Shown: positions 23,081 to 33,173 of the stretch, one piece after another
How positions within the stretch are numbered: the first letter of the stretch is position 1
Layout of the letters: each line of letters begins with the position of its first letter
Assembly: GCA_026874595.1 (NCBI GenBank)
Contig: CM049311.1
Span: 58,719,953-58,783,952 of the forward strand
DNA length: 64,000 bases
Origin: Sipunculus nudus
Taxonomy: Eukaryota; Annelida; Sipuncula; Golfingiida; Sipunculidae
Direction of reading: 5' to 3'
The notes under the pieces: model-generated
The model's input: the letters and a program-made list of their open reading frames with translations, nothing else
Told to the model about the DNA's origin: nothing
The model's database searches: none
Made by a program: the position numbers and the translations under genes

Positions 23081-24414
23081 TATATTAATTATGAATCACT
23101 CCGTTTAGATATATCAAAACAAAATGTTTTCGTAAAAAATATGTCTGAATGATATGTCGGCATCTATTCAATCGATGTCGTTAAAAATGAATTTTGGATT
23201 AATAAATGTTGCAGGCAGCCATCGGCTCCACCGCCCTAGATACAGCTATAGACCGAGATGCCGGCCCCGATGACATTGAGAGGGGTAAAAAAGTGCGTGT
23301 TTGTCAGTTCGCATCCATCATTCTGTAAACTTGTTTGTTAGTACACTCTGTAATAAAACTTTTGTGATGGGACAAACTCCAGGACTGCCAGGGATTTAGT
23401 ATTTATGTTTGTCACTAAAATGCGTAAAAAATGAGTGCCAGCTTTTATAACTTTACGAATCTGTCAGAGGGCCATAAATTTGTTATTTGTCACTAGGTTG
23501 CAGTACAGCATTGAGACACAATGCAAGTTGATGGCTCTGTCCGCGGGAGGAATTTATTTCCATGACTAGATAATTATTATATCTTTAAAATCGAAAGAAG
23601 ACTGCAGTGAATTTGTTTTTTGTCAAATGGATGTCATTTTATATTGATGTTATAGTCTGTTCCACAGCAGGGTGCCCCTTGGAAATTGGCATTTATTCTC
23701 TGAAACTCAAAAAGTCTAAAAGTCTTACTATAAAGGCCTGTTATGAGATGTAAAACTTCATTACAAAACTAACATTTATATTTTACAACCCTCTAATCCG
23801 TCAGAATCTTTTAGCCAAATGACATGGCGTCTGTCATGGGTTGTAAACAATTGCATTTTTAGAATATTTATGACCAATTATTAACCAATCAGGAGTTTAT
23901 AAGAGGAGTTGTTTGAGCATGTGACCAGTGACCTTGACCTTCATGAAGGTTAAGCTTTGAAAAAAATTGACTGTTTACTCATATATTGATTTAATTGCAT
24001 TACTTTAATAGATATGATATTTATTATTATTTTAATTTACTTATAGTTAATGAGGCCTATACTCCATCTCTTCATTGCAGCATACCATATGGAATTAATC
24101 TGCCAGTTTATGAAAATATTGCCAAATTTCAATGGTCTCTCTACTGTGGAATAAACTATAGTATATGACGTATGTATATTTCACAGATTCTAACCATCGC
24201 TGTATACGTGATCGTCGTGACAGCGCCGATAGGGGCGGTCCTTATCGCTCTGACGGCGCCACGGCTTCTCCACCAGGCGGCGCCAGAGGTCGAGGAGCCG
24301 AAGTCTGCGGAGGAATTGAAGGATCTGGGGTCCACAGAACAGACGCCAGATGGCGACACTGTCCCAGAACAAGAACACATGCTGGAAGATGAGATTTCCC
24401 CTGAAAAAGTGTAG
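14465..24414 (+). CDS. NHA copy A: SLC9B-type Na+/H+ antiporter, 10 coding exons, 554 aa
   Basis: Joined exons: 14465-14858, 16357-16444, 19619-19801, 20233-20408, 21079-21185, 21373-21537, 21814-21922, 22770-22906, 23215-23292, 24187-24414. The reading frame stays open across every junction and gives 1665 nt. The protein aligns end to end, from memory, with vertebrate SLC9B2 (NHA2, about 537 aa). Shared blocks include CPPHG (start of the membrane domain), LPGGN, RSIAL.VILIRAGLGLD, AVSPAVVVPSML, FQPLLFGLIGAEV and WLPKATVQAAIGS. The family (CPA2) exchanges Na+ or Li+ for H+ across plasma or organelle membranes using about 14 helices. Conserved charged residues are E199, R421 and K449, matching E215, R432 and K460 of human NHA2. 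The family's Asp-Asp pair is Glu262-Asn263 here. The N-terminal 60 residues are cytosolic and have a CX2CX2CX3C cluster (C35, C38, C41, C45). The start ATG has a strong context (GCCATGG). Introns 2 and 6 start with GC. Copy B lies 22 kb downstream on the same strand. Membrane location and direction of transport cannot be told from sequence. Confidence 0.93.
14859..16356 (+). other. NHA copy A intron 1
   Basis: This AT-rich intron has no recognised coding content. A GGATCC-type dispersed element with a C-run and an A-run lies at about 16070-16276, close to the 3' end. Confidence 0.85.
16070..16276. mobile_element. GGATCC-family element in copy A intron 1 (diverged)
   Basis: It has a C-run, AACCATGACAGGCAAATTT, AAGCACTCAATAACG, an A-run and the end ATCCTGGATACGCGCCTGG. 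The end and interior (TGACAGG.AAATTT) parallel the copy at 54802-54996 in opposite orientation. Confidence 0.6.
16357..16444 (+). CDS. NHA copy A exon 2
   Basis: Exon 2 is 88 nt. The acceptor is TTTCAG|GC and the donor is TTAAG|GCAAGT, a GC donor that otherwise matches the consensus fully. It encodes MLIMGFLLKNVPVV and the W-S-S-A-L-R step typical of the family. The same exon in copy B has an ordinary GT donor. Confidence 0.92.
16445..19618 (+). other. NHA copy A intron 2 (GC-AG)
   Basis: The longest intron of copy A begins GCAAGT and ends CACAG. It holds degenerate minus-orientation units of the dispersed family that is also tandemly arrayed at 30430-31140: a unit at about 17500-17720, related stretches from 16660 to 18130, and TTGACCTTTGACCT steps at 17850-17870. 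From 18180 to 19600 I see nothing but AT-rich sequence. Confidence 0.8.
19619..19801 (+). CDS. NHA copy A exon 3
   Basis: Exon 3 is 183 nt, phase 2 to phase 2. The acceptor is GTCACAG|GT and the donor is CTTGG|GTTGGT. It encodes RSIALAVILIRAGLGLD, then a helix containing PCAVE with E199, the counterpart of human E215. It differs from the copy B exon at only 4 of 183 bases, far fewer than other exons do. Confidence 0.93.
19838..19867. repeat. (CA)n(TA)n microsatellite in copy A intron 3
   Basis: A short CA run continues into TA, similar to the ends of the dispersed repeats at 1320 and 2480. Confidence 0.9.
20233..20408 (+). CDS. NHA copy A exon 4 (unwound-helix and ion-site exon)
   Basis: Exon 4 is 176 nt, with acceptor TTTGCAG|AT and donor CCAAG|GTAAGA. 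It encodes VHAAVSPAVVVPSML and, at residues 257-270, AGGSIENVVAISGF. The vertebrate family has Asp-Asp where this copy has Glu262-Asn263. Confidence 0.93.
20409..21078 (+). other. NHA copy A intron 4
   Basis: The intron contains a 91-nt near-perfect hairpin at 20781-20871, described separately. The remainder is plain AT-rich intron. Confidence 0.85.
20781..20871. repeat. Intronic 43-bp-stem hairpin
   Basis: Arms 20781-20823 and 20829-20871 are inverted copies matching at 40 of 43 positions, around a 5-nt loop (AGTAC). The three mismatches are at arm positions 10, 20 and 30. The arms are GC-rich compared with the surrounding intron. It could be a small fold-back element or a microRNA-like precursor; sequence alone does not decide. 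Confidence 0.9.
21079..21185 (+). CDS. NHA copy A exon 5
   Basis: Exon 5 is 107 nt and ends in phase 0, with acceptor TTATCAG|GC and donor AAGTCT|GTAAGT. It encodes GSLVFNILRAPMEIVVGI and a following hydrophobic helix. Confidence 0.92.
21373..21537 (+). CDS. NHA copy A exon 6
   Basis: Exon 6 is 165 nt (55 codons), with acceptor TGCCCAG|GA. No GT donor fits: the frame reaches a stop 4 codons beyond the expected end with no GT in between. The end at GGAGAG|GCAAAT is fixed by alignment with copy B (GAG|GCAAGC) and by the phase of exon 7. It encodes two helices and the GIPGAGALGCLVTSF segment. Confidence 0.88.
21814..21922 (+). CDS. NHA copy A exon 7
   Basis: Exon 7 is 109 nt, with acceptor AAATCCAG|AA and donor ATAG|GTAACG. 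It encodes WLIFQPLLFGLIGAEV, one of the best conserved blocks of the family. The frame is open upstream of the acceptor, but an earlier AG at 21774-21775 would add 38 nt and shift the frame. Confidence 0.92.
21923..22769 (+). other. NHA copy A intron 7
   Basis: The intron is AT-rich. I see no gene or obvious repeat. Confidence 0.8.
22770..22906 (+). CDS. NHA copy A exon 8
   Basis: Exon 8 is 137 nt, with acceptor TTTTCAG|GC and donor GTTCAG|GTAAAT. It encodes a helix with R421 (human R432) and the SWLPKATVQ motif with K449 (human K460), the charged lysine of the transport core. Confidence 0.93.
23023..23076. repeat. (TA)n microsatellite in copy A intron 8
   Basis: A pure TA dinucleotide run lies about 120 bp after exon 8. 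Confidence 0.95.
23215..23292 (+). CDS. NHA copy A exon 9
   Basis: Exon 9 is 78 nt (26 codons, phase 0 to 0), with acceptor GTTGCAG|GC and donor AAAAAA|GTGCGT. It encodes AAIGSTALDTAIDRDAG and a short charged loop before the last helix. Confidence 0.9.
23293..24186 (+). other. NHA copy A intron 9
   Basis: The intron is AT-rich. A short AGTGACCTTGACCTTCA segment at about 23927-23943 resembles the widespread TGACCT repeat. No gene is seen. Confidence 0.8.
24187..24414 (+). CDS. NHA copy A exon 10 (last helix, tail and stop)
   Basis: Exon 10 is 228 nt including the TAG stop, with acceptor TTTCACAG|AT. It encodes the last helix (VIVVTAPIGAVLIAL), then PRLLHQ and an acidic cytosolic tail of about 45 residues rich in Glu, Pro and Asp. 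The first 110 nt are about 90% identical to copy B, after which the tails diverge. Confidence 0.92.
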   Translation: MLTIAVYVIVVTAPIGAVLIALTAPRLLHQAAPEVEEPKSAEELKDLGSTEQTPDGDTVPEQEHMLEDEISPEKV

Positions 24415-25045
24415 TGGGCAGCATACAGACAAGTGATCAAGACTTAACGATGATTTTATATTCCGTGAAAATTGTGATGGCAAAGATTCAAAGAAGTTTG
24501 TATTTTGAAATCTAAACAAACGCATGGTTTTTAACCGCTTTCTTTAAAAATTCTGGTATAACACAAATTCATGTAAGCTAAGTGTAATTTTGTATAAATG
24601 TTAGAATTTTAACTGCAGATCCATGACTATAACCTGAATCGTACATATTGTGGTCCATATGAACCCGGGTTGACCTCGTATAAATTATTTTTCATTATCC
24701 GGAAATTATAGTAAATATATGAGTTTTAAGCTATTTATGAGTTACGTTAATGCGGTTTTCCATGAAAGCCATTTGAAACTGGTTTAATGTCAATTTGACC
24801 ATATGTGTAATTTGAAATGCATACCTCTGAGGCCATGCATCATATAAGGCAGCAACGTATTGTCCATTGGCCCGCGTCTAATATTTTTTGACAGATAATA
24901 GAAACACTAAATCTTTATTTAACATATCAAAGTTAGGAGCAAAATCTTGTAAAGGGCAATTATAAGGAAAATATTAAACAGATATAAGATGTTATTTATA
25001 TACTTTAATTATTTTCAATAAAAGCAGTAAAGAGCTTGTTGTATT
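24415..25045 (+). other. Probable 3' UTR of NHA copy A
   Basis: About 630 nt follow the stop. They end just after an AATAAA at 25017-25022 and before a GT-rich tract at about 25033-25057, a typical cleavage-site arrangement. Confidence 0.55.
25017..25022 (+). terminator. Candidate polyadenylation signal of copy A
   Basis: AATAAA is followed within 15-35 nt by a GT-rich element (TTGTTGTATTGTGTG). It is the best-placed signal after the stop codon. Confidence 0.55.
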
Positions 25046-25057
25046 GTGTGCATTGGT

Positions 25058-26905
25058 AATAATTTGAATGTGGCATCCCCAAAAAAACCCCCTCAACATT
25101 GCGATATATCATAACGAAAGAGTAAAGATGAGATTTAGGTTTATGGCCTTCGGTTTCATTTTTAGCTCAGCTAATTGAAAGTCATCTGAGCTATAGCGAT
25201 CGCTCTTAGTCCGTCTGTCCGTCAATTCGTTAACAGGGCACAAATCGTAACCACTCGACCTAGATCCTTGTACTTGACCCATGAAAAATGTCCTTGGAAA
25301 TCTGATATTAGGTCTCTGTTACCAATATCCTCCGAACTATGGTGCTCAAATGTACCTCCCAGAATAATTTTAAAAAGATTCCAAAGCTCCAGTATCCGAA
25401 TAACTAATGCATTGATCGCCATGATTCTTTGAATGCGTATTGATCATAGAGTGACTCATCATCTCCTATAGACTAGTGGCGCACTTTTTCACTGCGATAA
25501 CGTAATGATGGGCGATGAGAAGTAATACGTCCCTGTTTTATATTTATTAATTATATGAAATATATGCTTTATGAAATCTAGGAACTGCCCCTATATCATT
25601 GATTCATTCACTGACTCCGTCCGTCAGTGATGACTATGACTTGCGCCCTGTTTATTTTTAAACATTTTTTGTGGTGACCGTAGAGACCCACATTTGCCGC
25701 AGACGAGTGAGAACTGCGGGCGTGTCTTAGGCCTGTTATCTATTTACCAATTGGTTAAGGAAGCGTAGACGTTCCTAAGAGAGAAATTTTGTTGATGGTC
25801 AATGATTAGACTGGTAAAGGACGTCTTTATTGGTCACCTTTTCTTCCAATTTGATGTTCAATATTCTTCGGGGACATCTGGCAGACGTTAAGCCTTGTCA
25901 CTTGGGTGTATGTATTTCGCTGCCACTGAGGAGGGTAGGGCGAAGTAGACACAAGTTTGAATAACCTCCATATTTATACTGGGTGGTAGGTTCCTGTGTT
26001 CCCTGCATATTTAGCCCGCTTGGACAACTCCCGATTCGGGCGTTAATATTTGTGTTCAGTGACTTGTTTCTCAATATATGAAATGGCTTATGACGGAAAA
26101 ACTTGGTAACGTTGTAAAATGGTTTAAACTGCATGTATGAAATGACAATCACTCGAAGTGCTGTCGTTTTATTGATTGGGTTCGGTTCTCGATTGACATG
26201 GCTTTCTTCGCTGCTGGGATTGGCGGTGGGGGTGCTTCTTATACTGCTTCTGCCTCTGTGGGTGTAGGTGCTGTATCTCCTGCGGTCACCGTTGGGGGAA
26301 ACGATAGCGGCCTCACACGGTTCCTGGCTTAGTCCATGGGCCCAGAGCTCATTTTTCATATATTGGTACCACCCAGGGTGGCAAAACTAAAGTAGGTTTT
26401 TCTTAAAGGTCTATGTCTATAGATGTTATTTTGGTATGATAACTGATCCAGAGTGGTAGCTTAGTCATAGTTATCCGCTATTGAATGTAGTGACCCTGCA
26501 TGTAATTTTAAACTTTATCTTCATCAACTTTTCCACAGTATTCAGTTAATACCTTCATTAATACAAAAGATATCATAACAAATTTGGTCTCAATAGATAG
26601 GTAAGACCCAGGGCTTTTTGCGGGTGTGTCAGATGTGGCAGTTAAATGCATTTGTCATCAGTGGCAGATACTAATATTTACCCCTACCCATTAAAACTGT
26701 CGAAAATTCAATATTTTTATTCACTTAACCTACGATTGCTATTGCCATTTATTCTTTGTGAGCAGTTTGTGAACATGAGATAGATATTAATACCATGATC
26801 ATTGGTTGGCTTTTTGATAAATTGTTGACAGTTCAGCAGTTTACATATTTGTTCAATAAGATCTATTTCTTTTTTTTTTAATTAAATATATATATATATA
26901 TATAT
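25058..26905. other. Intergenic region with a dispersed-repeat fragment
   Basis: 25160-25260 carries the AAGTCATCTGAGCTATAGCG / GTCCGTCTGTCCGTC repeat also found at 47397. A 153-codon minus-strand frame at 25898-26359 is the longest unexplained open frame here. It has no hydrophobic core or domain I recognise and is not called. The region ends in a (TA)n run. Confidence 0.6.
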
Positions 26906-27270
26906 TGTTACGGAACCTAATAATAACAGATCACGTAATCGTGACGAGCATAAATTTTGTTACGGAGATTTTAAAAAATCAGATTCCGCAACACTAGGCA
27001 GCGTGAAATGTGTAGGGGAATGAATAAAGAAGTCAGTAAGTTATTTGTTAACAAATAATTTTGATTTATTCTTAGAACAATCCTAACATTACAATACAAT
27101 AAATCAATACAATTACACAGTATAACAAAAATAAAAAATGTACAGTACCAGAGTCCGGATCCTAAGCTTTGATTCTGGATACCACCACTGTCACAGTCTC
27201 CCAAGAGTCTTTTAGCATAAATAATCCAGATGAACAGTTAATGTAAATCTTCTCAGAGAATAATCCCATT
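26906..27270 (-). mobile_element. LTR fragment, minus orientation
   Basis: It begins TGTTACGGAACCTAATA and aligns, as reverse complement, with the end of the LTR at 33174-33963 at roughly 85-90% over the first 160 bp (shared GGCAGCGTGAAATGT, GGGGAATGAATAAAGAAGTC). Similarity fades past about 27270, and the far end (TGTAACA) is not seen. Confidence 0.75.
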
Positions 27271-27779
27271 TAATCTAAAAAAAATAATCTGTTGTAATCC
27301 AAAAGTGAAGTTCTGGTAATAATCCCATGGGCAAACAGATGACAATCCGTATATAAAGTCTGAATAAAGTCCGTAGAGGATCTGTGAGTTCTGCAATTAT
27401 CGAAAAGGCCCCTAAAAAACATGAGAGAGTCTGATGGGGTTACAACATCTCTGTAAATACATACAGGATATTCACATAATTCACAGAGCTAATCACTTTA
27501 TATCCAATTCTCCTGAGGCAAGAATATAGTTCAATAATATCTTTATGTTTTCTAGTATTATTAAAAAACAATAAAATTTACACATTTGCAACAAAACTAA
27601 TGTCACCATGCACAGATGTAAGTGATCAACGGCAGGGAAGGGGGAATCGTGGGAATTGAAACACCTCTGCGTATACATACAGGACAAACAAAGCCGTATT
27701 TCCCATTCTGCTGAGGCAGGAAAATAATGAGCAAATGTTCATTAGATCCTCATTTTTTATTACATCAGTTTTTCTTGAA
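27271..27779. other. Diverged LTR remainder or unrelated DNA
   Basis: No gene. It may be the rest of the minus-oriented LTR, too diverged to confirm by eye. Confidence 0.4.
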
Positions 27780-28310
27780 TTACAATTTATCCCCCGCTTC
27801 AGCGGAGCGGGGGGGGGGGGGGGTATAGTAATCAGCCCCGTCCGTCTCTCTGTCCGCCCGTCCGTAAACAATTGGAATGCGACGCGATATCTCGAAAAGT
27901 TTTACCCAGATTTATTCTAATTATGGTAGAAGGTGCTATTATGGGTCTCCAGAGCTGATAGGGTGATAAGGTTTTGGTTACACTTGAATAATATTTGGAT
28001 TTTCATGAATTTATTTATACAAAAGTTTTACATTTCATATGCGACGCCATTTCTCAAAAGTATTTTATTGGATCTAGTTCTTATTATAGTAGCAGATGAA
28101 TTTTATGGCACTCCAGACTTTATTAGATTTTGGTCACACTGGAATGTTTTTATTTTTATGACTCTGTTTATTCAAATTTTTTATATTTCATATGCGACAC
28201 TATTTCTCAAAAACCTTTACTAAGATATACTGTTAATTATAGAAGCAGGTGCACCATATGGGTCTCAAGAGCTGATTAGGTTTTGTTCACACTTGGAATT
28301 TTATGAATTC
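27780..28310 (+). repeat. Tandem repeat, about 155-bp unit, three copies
   Basis: The array is led by a CCCCGCTTCAGCGGAGCGGGG hairpin and a GTCCGTC tract. ATGCGACGCGATATCTCGAAA (27878), ATGCGACGCCATTTCTCAAAA (28039) and ATGCGACACTATTTCTCAAAA (28191) mark three unit starts. A 96-codon frame across it contains the repeated peptide FYISYAT, which is the repeat read through, not a gene. Confidence 0.8.
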
Positions 28311-30429
28311 TTAATTTTTTCTTTTGCATTTCTGAAATGAATTTTGAAATCCTAAACTTTTTATATGCAATTTAATGCCATATTAAAATAACCATCACTC
28401 AAATGCATGTCTCCTTAAGATGGCGGTCATATCTGTTTAAATGAAAAGGTTAAGGTCCTGGTTGATGGATTGTCGGATTTATTTATGATATTTTATACTT
28501 AATGTCCAACATTTATGTGCAATGCAGTATCTTACAAAGTGTTACTAAAATCCACTTCTAATTGACAAGCATGTATATTTTATTGTAATCTTCACTTGAT
28601 TTTTTAGGTGCATTCTTAGTTTATTTTGTGATTTCTTTTCTAGATGCGGTATCTTTGTACTGTTTCAGGTTCGATTACAAGGAAAAGTACACTTTTCTCA
28701 CATAAGTCACTCCCGTATTGGCAGCAGATTAGGTTCTCTGATTCACCTTGCACGAATTGGACCTTCATTTTTTCGGTTAGTTCTATGACTGTGTGTATGT
28801 ACAATTTTCTCACATTCCCGTTTGACGGGGAGTCCGGTCCTCTGGACATTTTTATTCAAGGAAAGTTTTGTATTGGAGTGGAAACAGCATTACAATTAAG
28901 AAAACACAGGGCCAACAATACAATTACTACATAACACTTAGGGTGGGGTGGGTGTATTTGGGGGGGGGGGGGGGGAGAAGTAGGGGTTGATTTGAGAAAA
29001 ACTGTATGCCTGTCAAAGCAGGAGATATCCCCCAGTGACCCATCACAGATCAGGTACCCTGGCGCAGCTGACCTCCAATAACCAGAAGTGGCCTGCCAGC
29101 AACTTAAACATGCACGTGAATACAAAAGAGCCTAAACAAAACAAATAACTAGCCCAATTTTGTTGCTTTTATTTTCAAATTTCAGAAATGAACATATCAA
29201 ATACTTACGTTTACATTCTGTGAAAACTGAATCAACACTACTTAAAGGGGGAAAAACAAACCATGGTCAAAGGTGGGCAAATTTAAGATACTGATTTTAT
29301 TTTTATGCTAATTACTTAAACATTTACAAAATTCAGGTCTAATTTCGGGTAACACACTGATTCCTGATTAAACAATGTTATAAACCTTAAAGGAGTCTCT
29401 AGCTTTAAGAATTATCATATTAAGTGAGTAAATGTCTTTCCTGATATTTTACAAAGTGCGCTATTTTATAGGGCCCATCAGATACAGAAATAACACAGTA
29501 TGTCTTAATTTCTGGCATGTATATTGGAAATAGTTATGGTTAATATTAAGAAAAACGGATAAGTTGATATCAGGTAGTCTTGAAGTGTAAAAATAAGTTT
29601 TTAATGGAAAATTGAGGTGTTTTTCTTTATTTCTCGAAGGAACGAAACCTCAATGACTCAGTTTTCGGTTTGGCAGAAAGTTTGGGGACATCTAACAGTA
29701 TGCCGAATTTATGACAATGGACCAAAATTATAGCTCAGATAACTTATAGCCAACTGAGCTAAATTCTGTGTAGGGGCCTTTATTGGTCCGCAAAAAGTCA
29801 CCAGGTAGGGAGGAATAAAGATTTGTTTAAAGCTTGATCTGAAGTTTACTACACGGTTATTTAGGATATTTTAGGTTTATGTTATATCACATACCTGTAC
29901 TCCATTCATTCCTCGGATCACATACCATTGATACATGCACAACAAGTTTCTTTGAATATATTTTGTGTTTTATTACAAGCTTACAATCTTGTACTTGCTT
30001 TGTACATGTACGCGTCTTACATACATGTATTTGAAAAGTTATCAAGCTCTTTTCCAATAATGGTCAAGCATGTTATCATGTAAGCATTATGCGTGATGAA
30101 CATCATATTTCACAGTCTCGCATTAGGCCTGTAAGCCATGTTCTGGATCTCACACCGATTTGCTAACGATTTTATTTGTATGCCATTGTATGCCAGTACA
30201 CTGTTTGCCAGTGCGTACATTGGATGAATGACTGCTGTTTAAGATTTCCTTTGCAAGTGAAGATCAGGAACAAAAATATGGTTTTAAATGAATTCTTTAA
30301 TAAGAGACACTGCCTATTAAGGTGGAAGAACATATCAAATGTTTATATATGCAAACATAAAATATATGTAAAACAGTACTTATTTGAAAGTTGAAATCAT
30401 ATATTGAACATCGGTACTAACCTTGCGCA
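28311..30429. other. Intergenic, nothing firm
   Basis: There is a G-run at about 28961-28975. Overlapping frames at 28640-28934 on both strands have no recognised domain. The minus-strand one (KMKVQFVQGESEN) has a protein-like composition, but no splice or family support. Confidence 0.55.
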
Positions 30430-31480
30430 AATACTAATTTCTCGAAATGAATTTTTCATTTTCCGGATAAGGCCGCTAGGGGCACTGCACTCGAACCTCC
30501 CCTAAATTTCATTTTTGGCCATATCTACAAACTTTAAACCTCAATTACAGAAGCTGTAGCTTTTATTTTCTTCCTCTTGGTCTTCCACAAGAATGAGTAA
30601 GTTATCTGGTCTCAATCTTGTGTCATTTTGTAAGTATGTCTGTCTATCTGTCATTTCTCCTCAAATTTGCCTGCTTGCTGGTTTTTGTGTCTCACACATT
30701 CTACAGGCCACAGTTATAGAGGAATCCTTTTGAAACTGGTACATCTTATGTCTTACACTAATATCTCGAAAAAAAAATTCCGGATATGGCCGCAAGTAGG
30801 CGCTGCACTCACCCCCCCCCCCCCTCATTTTATCATTTTTGGCAATATCTCCAAACTATAAACCCCAATTACAGCAAATATAGTTTATTTTCTTCCCCTA
30901 GTCTTCTCAATAACCTAAGTTAATCATCTAGTCTCAAGCTTGCGTAACTTTGTCAGAATGTCTGTCAGTTGTCCTCGAATTCCCCTGCTTGTTGGTTCTT
31001 GCGTCTCATATATTGCATTGTACAGACCATAGTTTTGCAGGAATCCGTTTCAAACTGGTATAGCTTATGTCATACACTAATATCTCGAAAGTGATTTTCA
31101 TTTTCGGGATTGGGCCGTTAGGGGGCGCTGCACTCGAACCACTGCAACATATTATTTGTTGGCCATACCTCCAAGACTGTGAACCTTATCTGCACAAACT
31201 GTAACTTATTTTGTTTCGAAATACTTTCTCCATATGATTATCTAGTCATCTGTTATCTAAAAATGTATCAGTGTGTCAGTATGTCTATTCGTTTGTCGGT
31301 TTTTGTCAGCATTGTCTGATTTCACGTTCTTTTGTTTGATATATATCATTCTACAGGACACAATTCCTCAGAAACGCTCTGAAAGTCACTCAACTGATGG
31401 AATACCGACAATATGAATCGAATGTCCGTCTGTCTGACATGTAACTTCCGGCAAGCGTTCGACCTCTGGTCGTCTAGTTT
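30430..31480 (+). repeat. Tandem satellite, unit about 320 bp, three copies
   Basis: Unit markers GCCGCTAGGGGCACTGCACTC (about 30470), GCCGCAAGTAGGCGCTGCACTC (about 30788) and GCCGTTAGGGGGCGCTGCACTC (about 31116) are evenly spaced. Units also share TGTCTGTC...TCCTC...CTGCTTG.TGG and CTACAGGCCA. The array ends at CTTCCGGCAAGCG...CTGGTCGTC (about 31445-31475). The same end occurs at 40984, and a reversed version near 16880. Confidence 0.85.
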
Positions 31481-32251
31481 TTTTTTTTGTCCTGATCTTT
31501 AACGCGAAGGAAATTTTATCTCTAACAGAAATGAAACTATCTCGTAGCTAACAGTTTCTCAAGGCTTTTGTTGTACCCAATAATGTCTTTTAAGTGCGAC
31601 ATTTCCTTTTACTTCGATTATTAATTAAGAAAGCAGTTTCTGAAAATGTCTGGTCTCTCCTTTCACTGGCAATAAGGGTACTTAAAATGTCCCGGAAACC
31701 TAGTCTACACAGATAACTCCTGGTGACTGCCATATTTACATCAATCTTATGACACTTCACACAAACTTCAGTAATATAAGGCCAGGAGCATTAGAGATCA
31801 TGCATTTTTATGTCACTATTTATGCATACTCAAAGTCTACAAAAATAAAAACTTTGCAATATGTAAAATTTAGGCATTTTCAACACAAAATCTGGTATGA
31901 TTTTCTTTTAAATCCCACTAGATTGTCCCATACAGACTACCCTGAGAAAATTTATGGCTGACAGGATTTTAAGAGTATTGTTGATGAATCTGGCAATATT
32001 TTTTTTCTGGAACATGCAAATTATACTGAAAGGATGATTTCTTTCCTCTACCATAATTCTTGCAAAATCATAAGTTTATTTTATTTTTGTAGATTATTAT
32101 TTTAGAGATTGCTTCTCCAGTTGTTTTTGCCGCGACCCCTTATCGGCCAACTTCGGAATCATTCGCTCGACGATCTTCACCTATCCCGCGTGAATGGACG
32201 GCCCTGCCCTCGTCAGCTGCGTGTCAGTGAATATGAACATATCTGACAAGA
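31481..32251. other. Possible LTR-element internal remnant or unrelated DNA
   Basis: It lies upstream of the polypurine tract and LTR. I see no gag, protease or reverse transcriptase motif. Confidence 0.4.
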
Positions 32252-32929
32252 CCACAGGCACCTGTCGTATCTACTTTTCGGGAGAACAGATGCCCCGGGC
32301 CACTGACCCTCAAGGTACTAATAATAGAGAAAGACACCTAACTTTATCTGGCTTCCACTGTGACCCGACCACTTCATCAGTTTGGCCAGGAAATGGCACC
32401 AAAAGTCTTGGCCTTGGTCGCTAGAGAGGAGAATAGCTTTTGCACTACTGAAACCATTAATGGGGTCATTCAAGCGCTATCAATACTTTTCCGCGTCCGT
32501 TTTTTTTAACTAAATCCGTCAGCCTGTGTCGTAATCAGGATCTGCCTGCAAGTCAATGTCAACTTCGGGCACCTTGAGGGTCAGTGGCCCGGCCGGGGCA
32601 TCTGTACTCCCGAAGAGACTCATGGATACTTGTCGGGGTCACGAGTGGACATTACTTACACAGGTTTCATCCATAAATCATCGTGGACGAGTATACCAGT
32701 CATGTATATGCAGGCACTAGCGCAAACTATATGACCTGATCGACCCAAAACAATTTTGTTTTGTGCACATTATACACAAATAATACACAAAAGACACATA
32801 ATACACATTATGTGCGACCCTGGTTGAGGGTTGCGTTGCAGATGATTTCCCCTATTTCGCGTGCATGACTTGGTACGAGCCCGTCTCAGTTATGGTGCAG
32901 AACAAAGTAGATACGACAGGTGCCTGTGG
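32252..32929. repeat. Inverted-repeat mosaic
   Basis: The outer ends 32252-32274 and 32907-32929 are perfect 23-nt inverted copies. A second, inner inverted pair joins about 32278-32320 (GGGCCACTGACCCTCAAGGT) to about 32570-32615 (ACCTTGAGGGTCAGTGGCCC). Confidence 0.85.
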
Positions 32930-33122
32930 ACATGACAGTCTACTTAGACAATGAACGGCTGAAATCTTTTTTCTTAAATGATGTCTCGGTCATTAATTCA
33001 CATATTTGCCTTCCTCTACCTGTTGTCATCATCGACACCATTTATATATTTTTATTAGTTTTATTAATGTTGTAAATAAGATGATTTTTGAGATGTTGTA
33101 ACATTTTAGTGATTGTGATCGC

Positions 33123-33155
33123 AAAAAGAAAGTTTTCCGAGAAAACTTTCTTTTT
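33123..33155. repeat. Perfect 15-bp hairpin before the LTR
   Basis: Arms 33123-33137 and 33141-33155 are exact inverted copies with loop CGA, directly upstream of the polypurine tract. Confidence 0.9.
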
Positions 33156-33173
33156 TTCTTACAGGAGGGGGAG

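Noticed and set aside
25898-26359. 153-codon minus-strand frame
   Set aside because: The longest unexplained frame, but no recognised motif, hydrophobic core, splice context or upstream promoter. Could be a chance frame or an unknown element relic.
27933-28223. 96-codon frame with repeated FYISYAT peptide
   Set aside because: It is the read-through of a DNA tandem repeat, not a protein gene.
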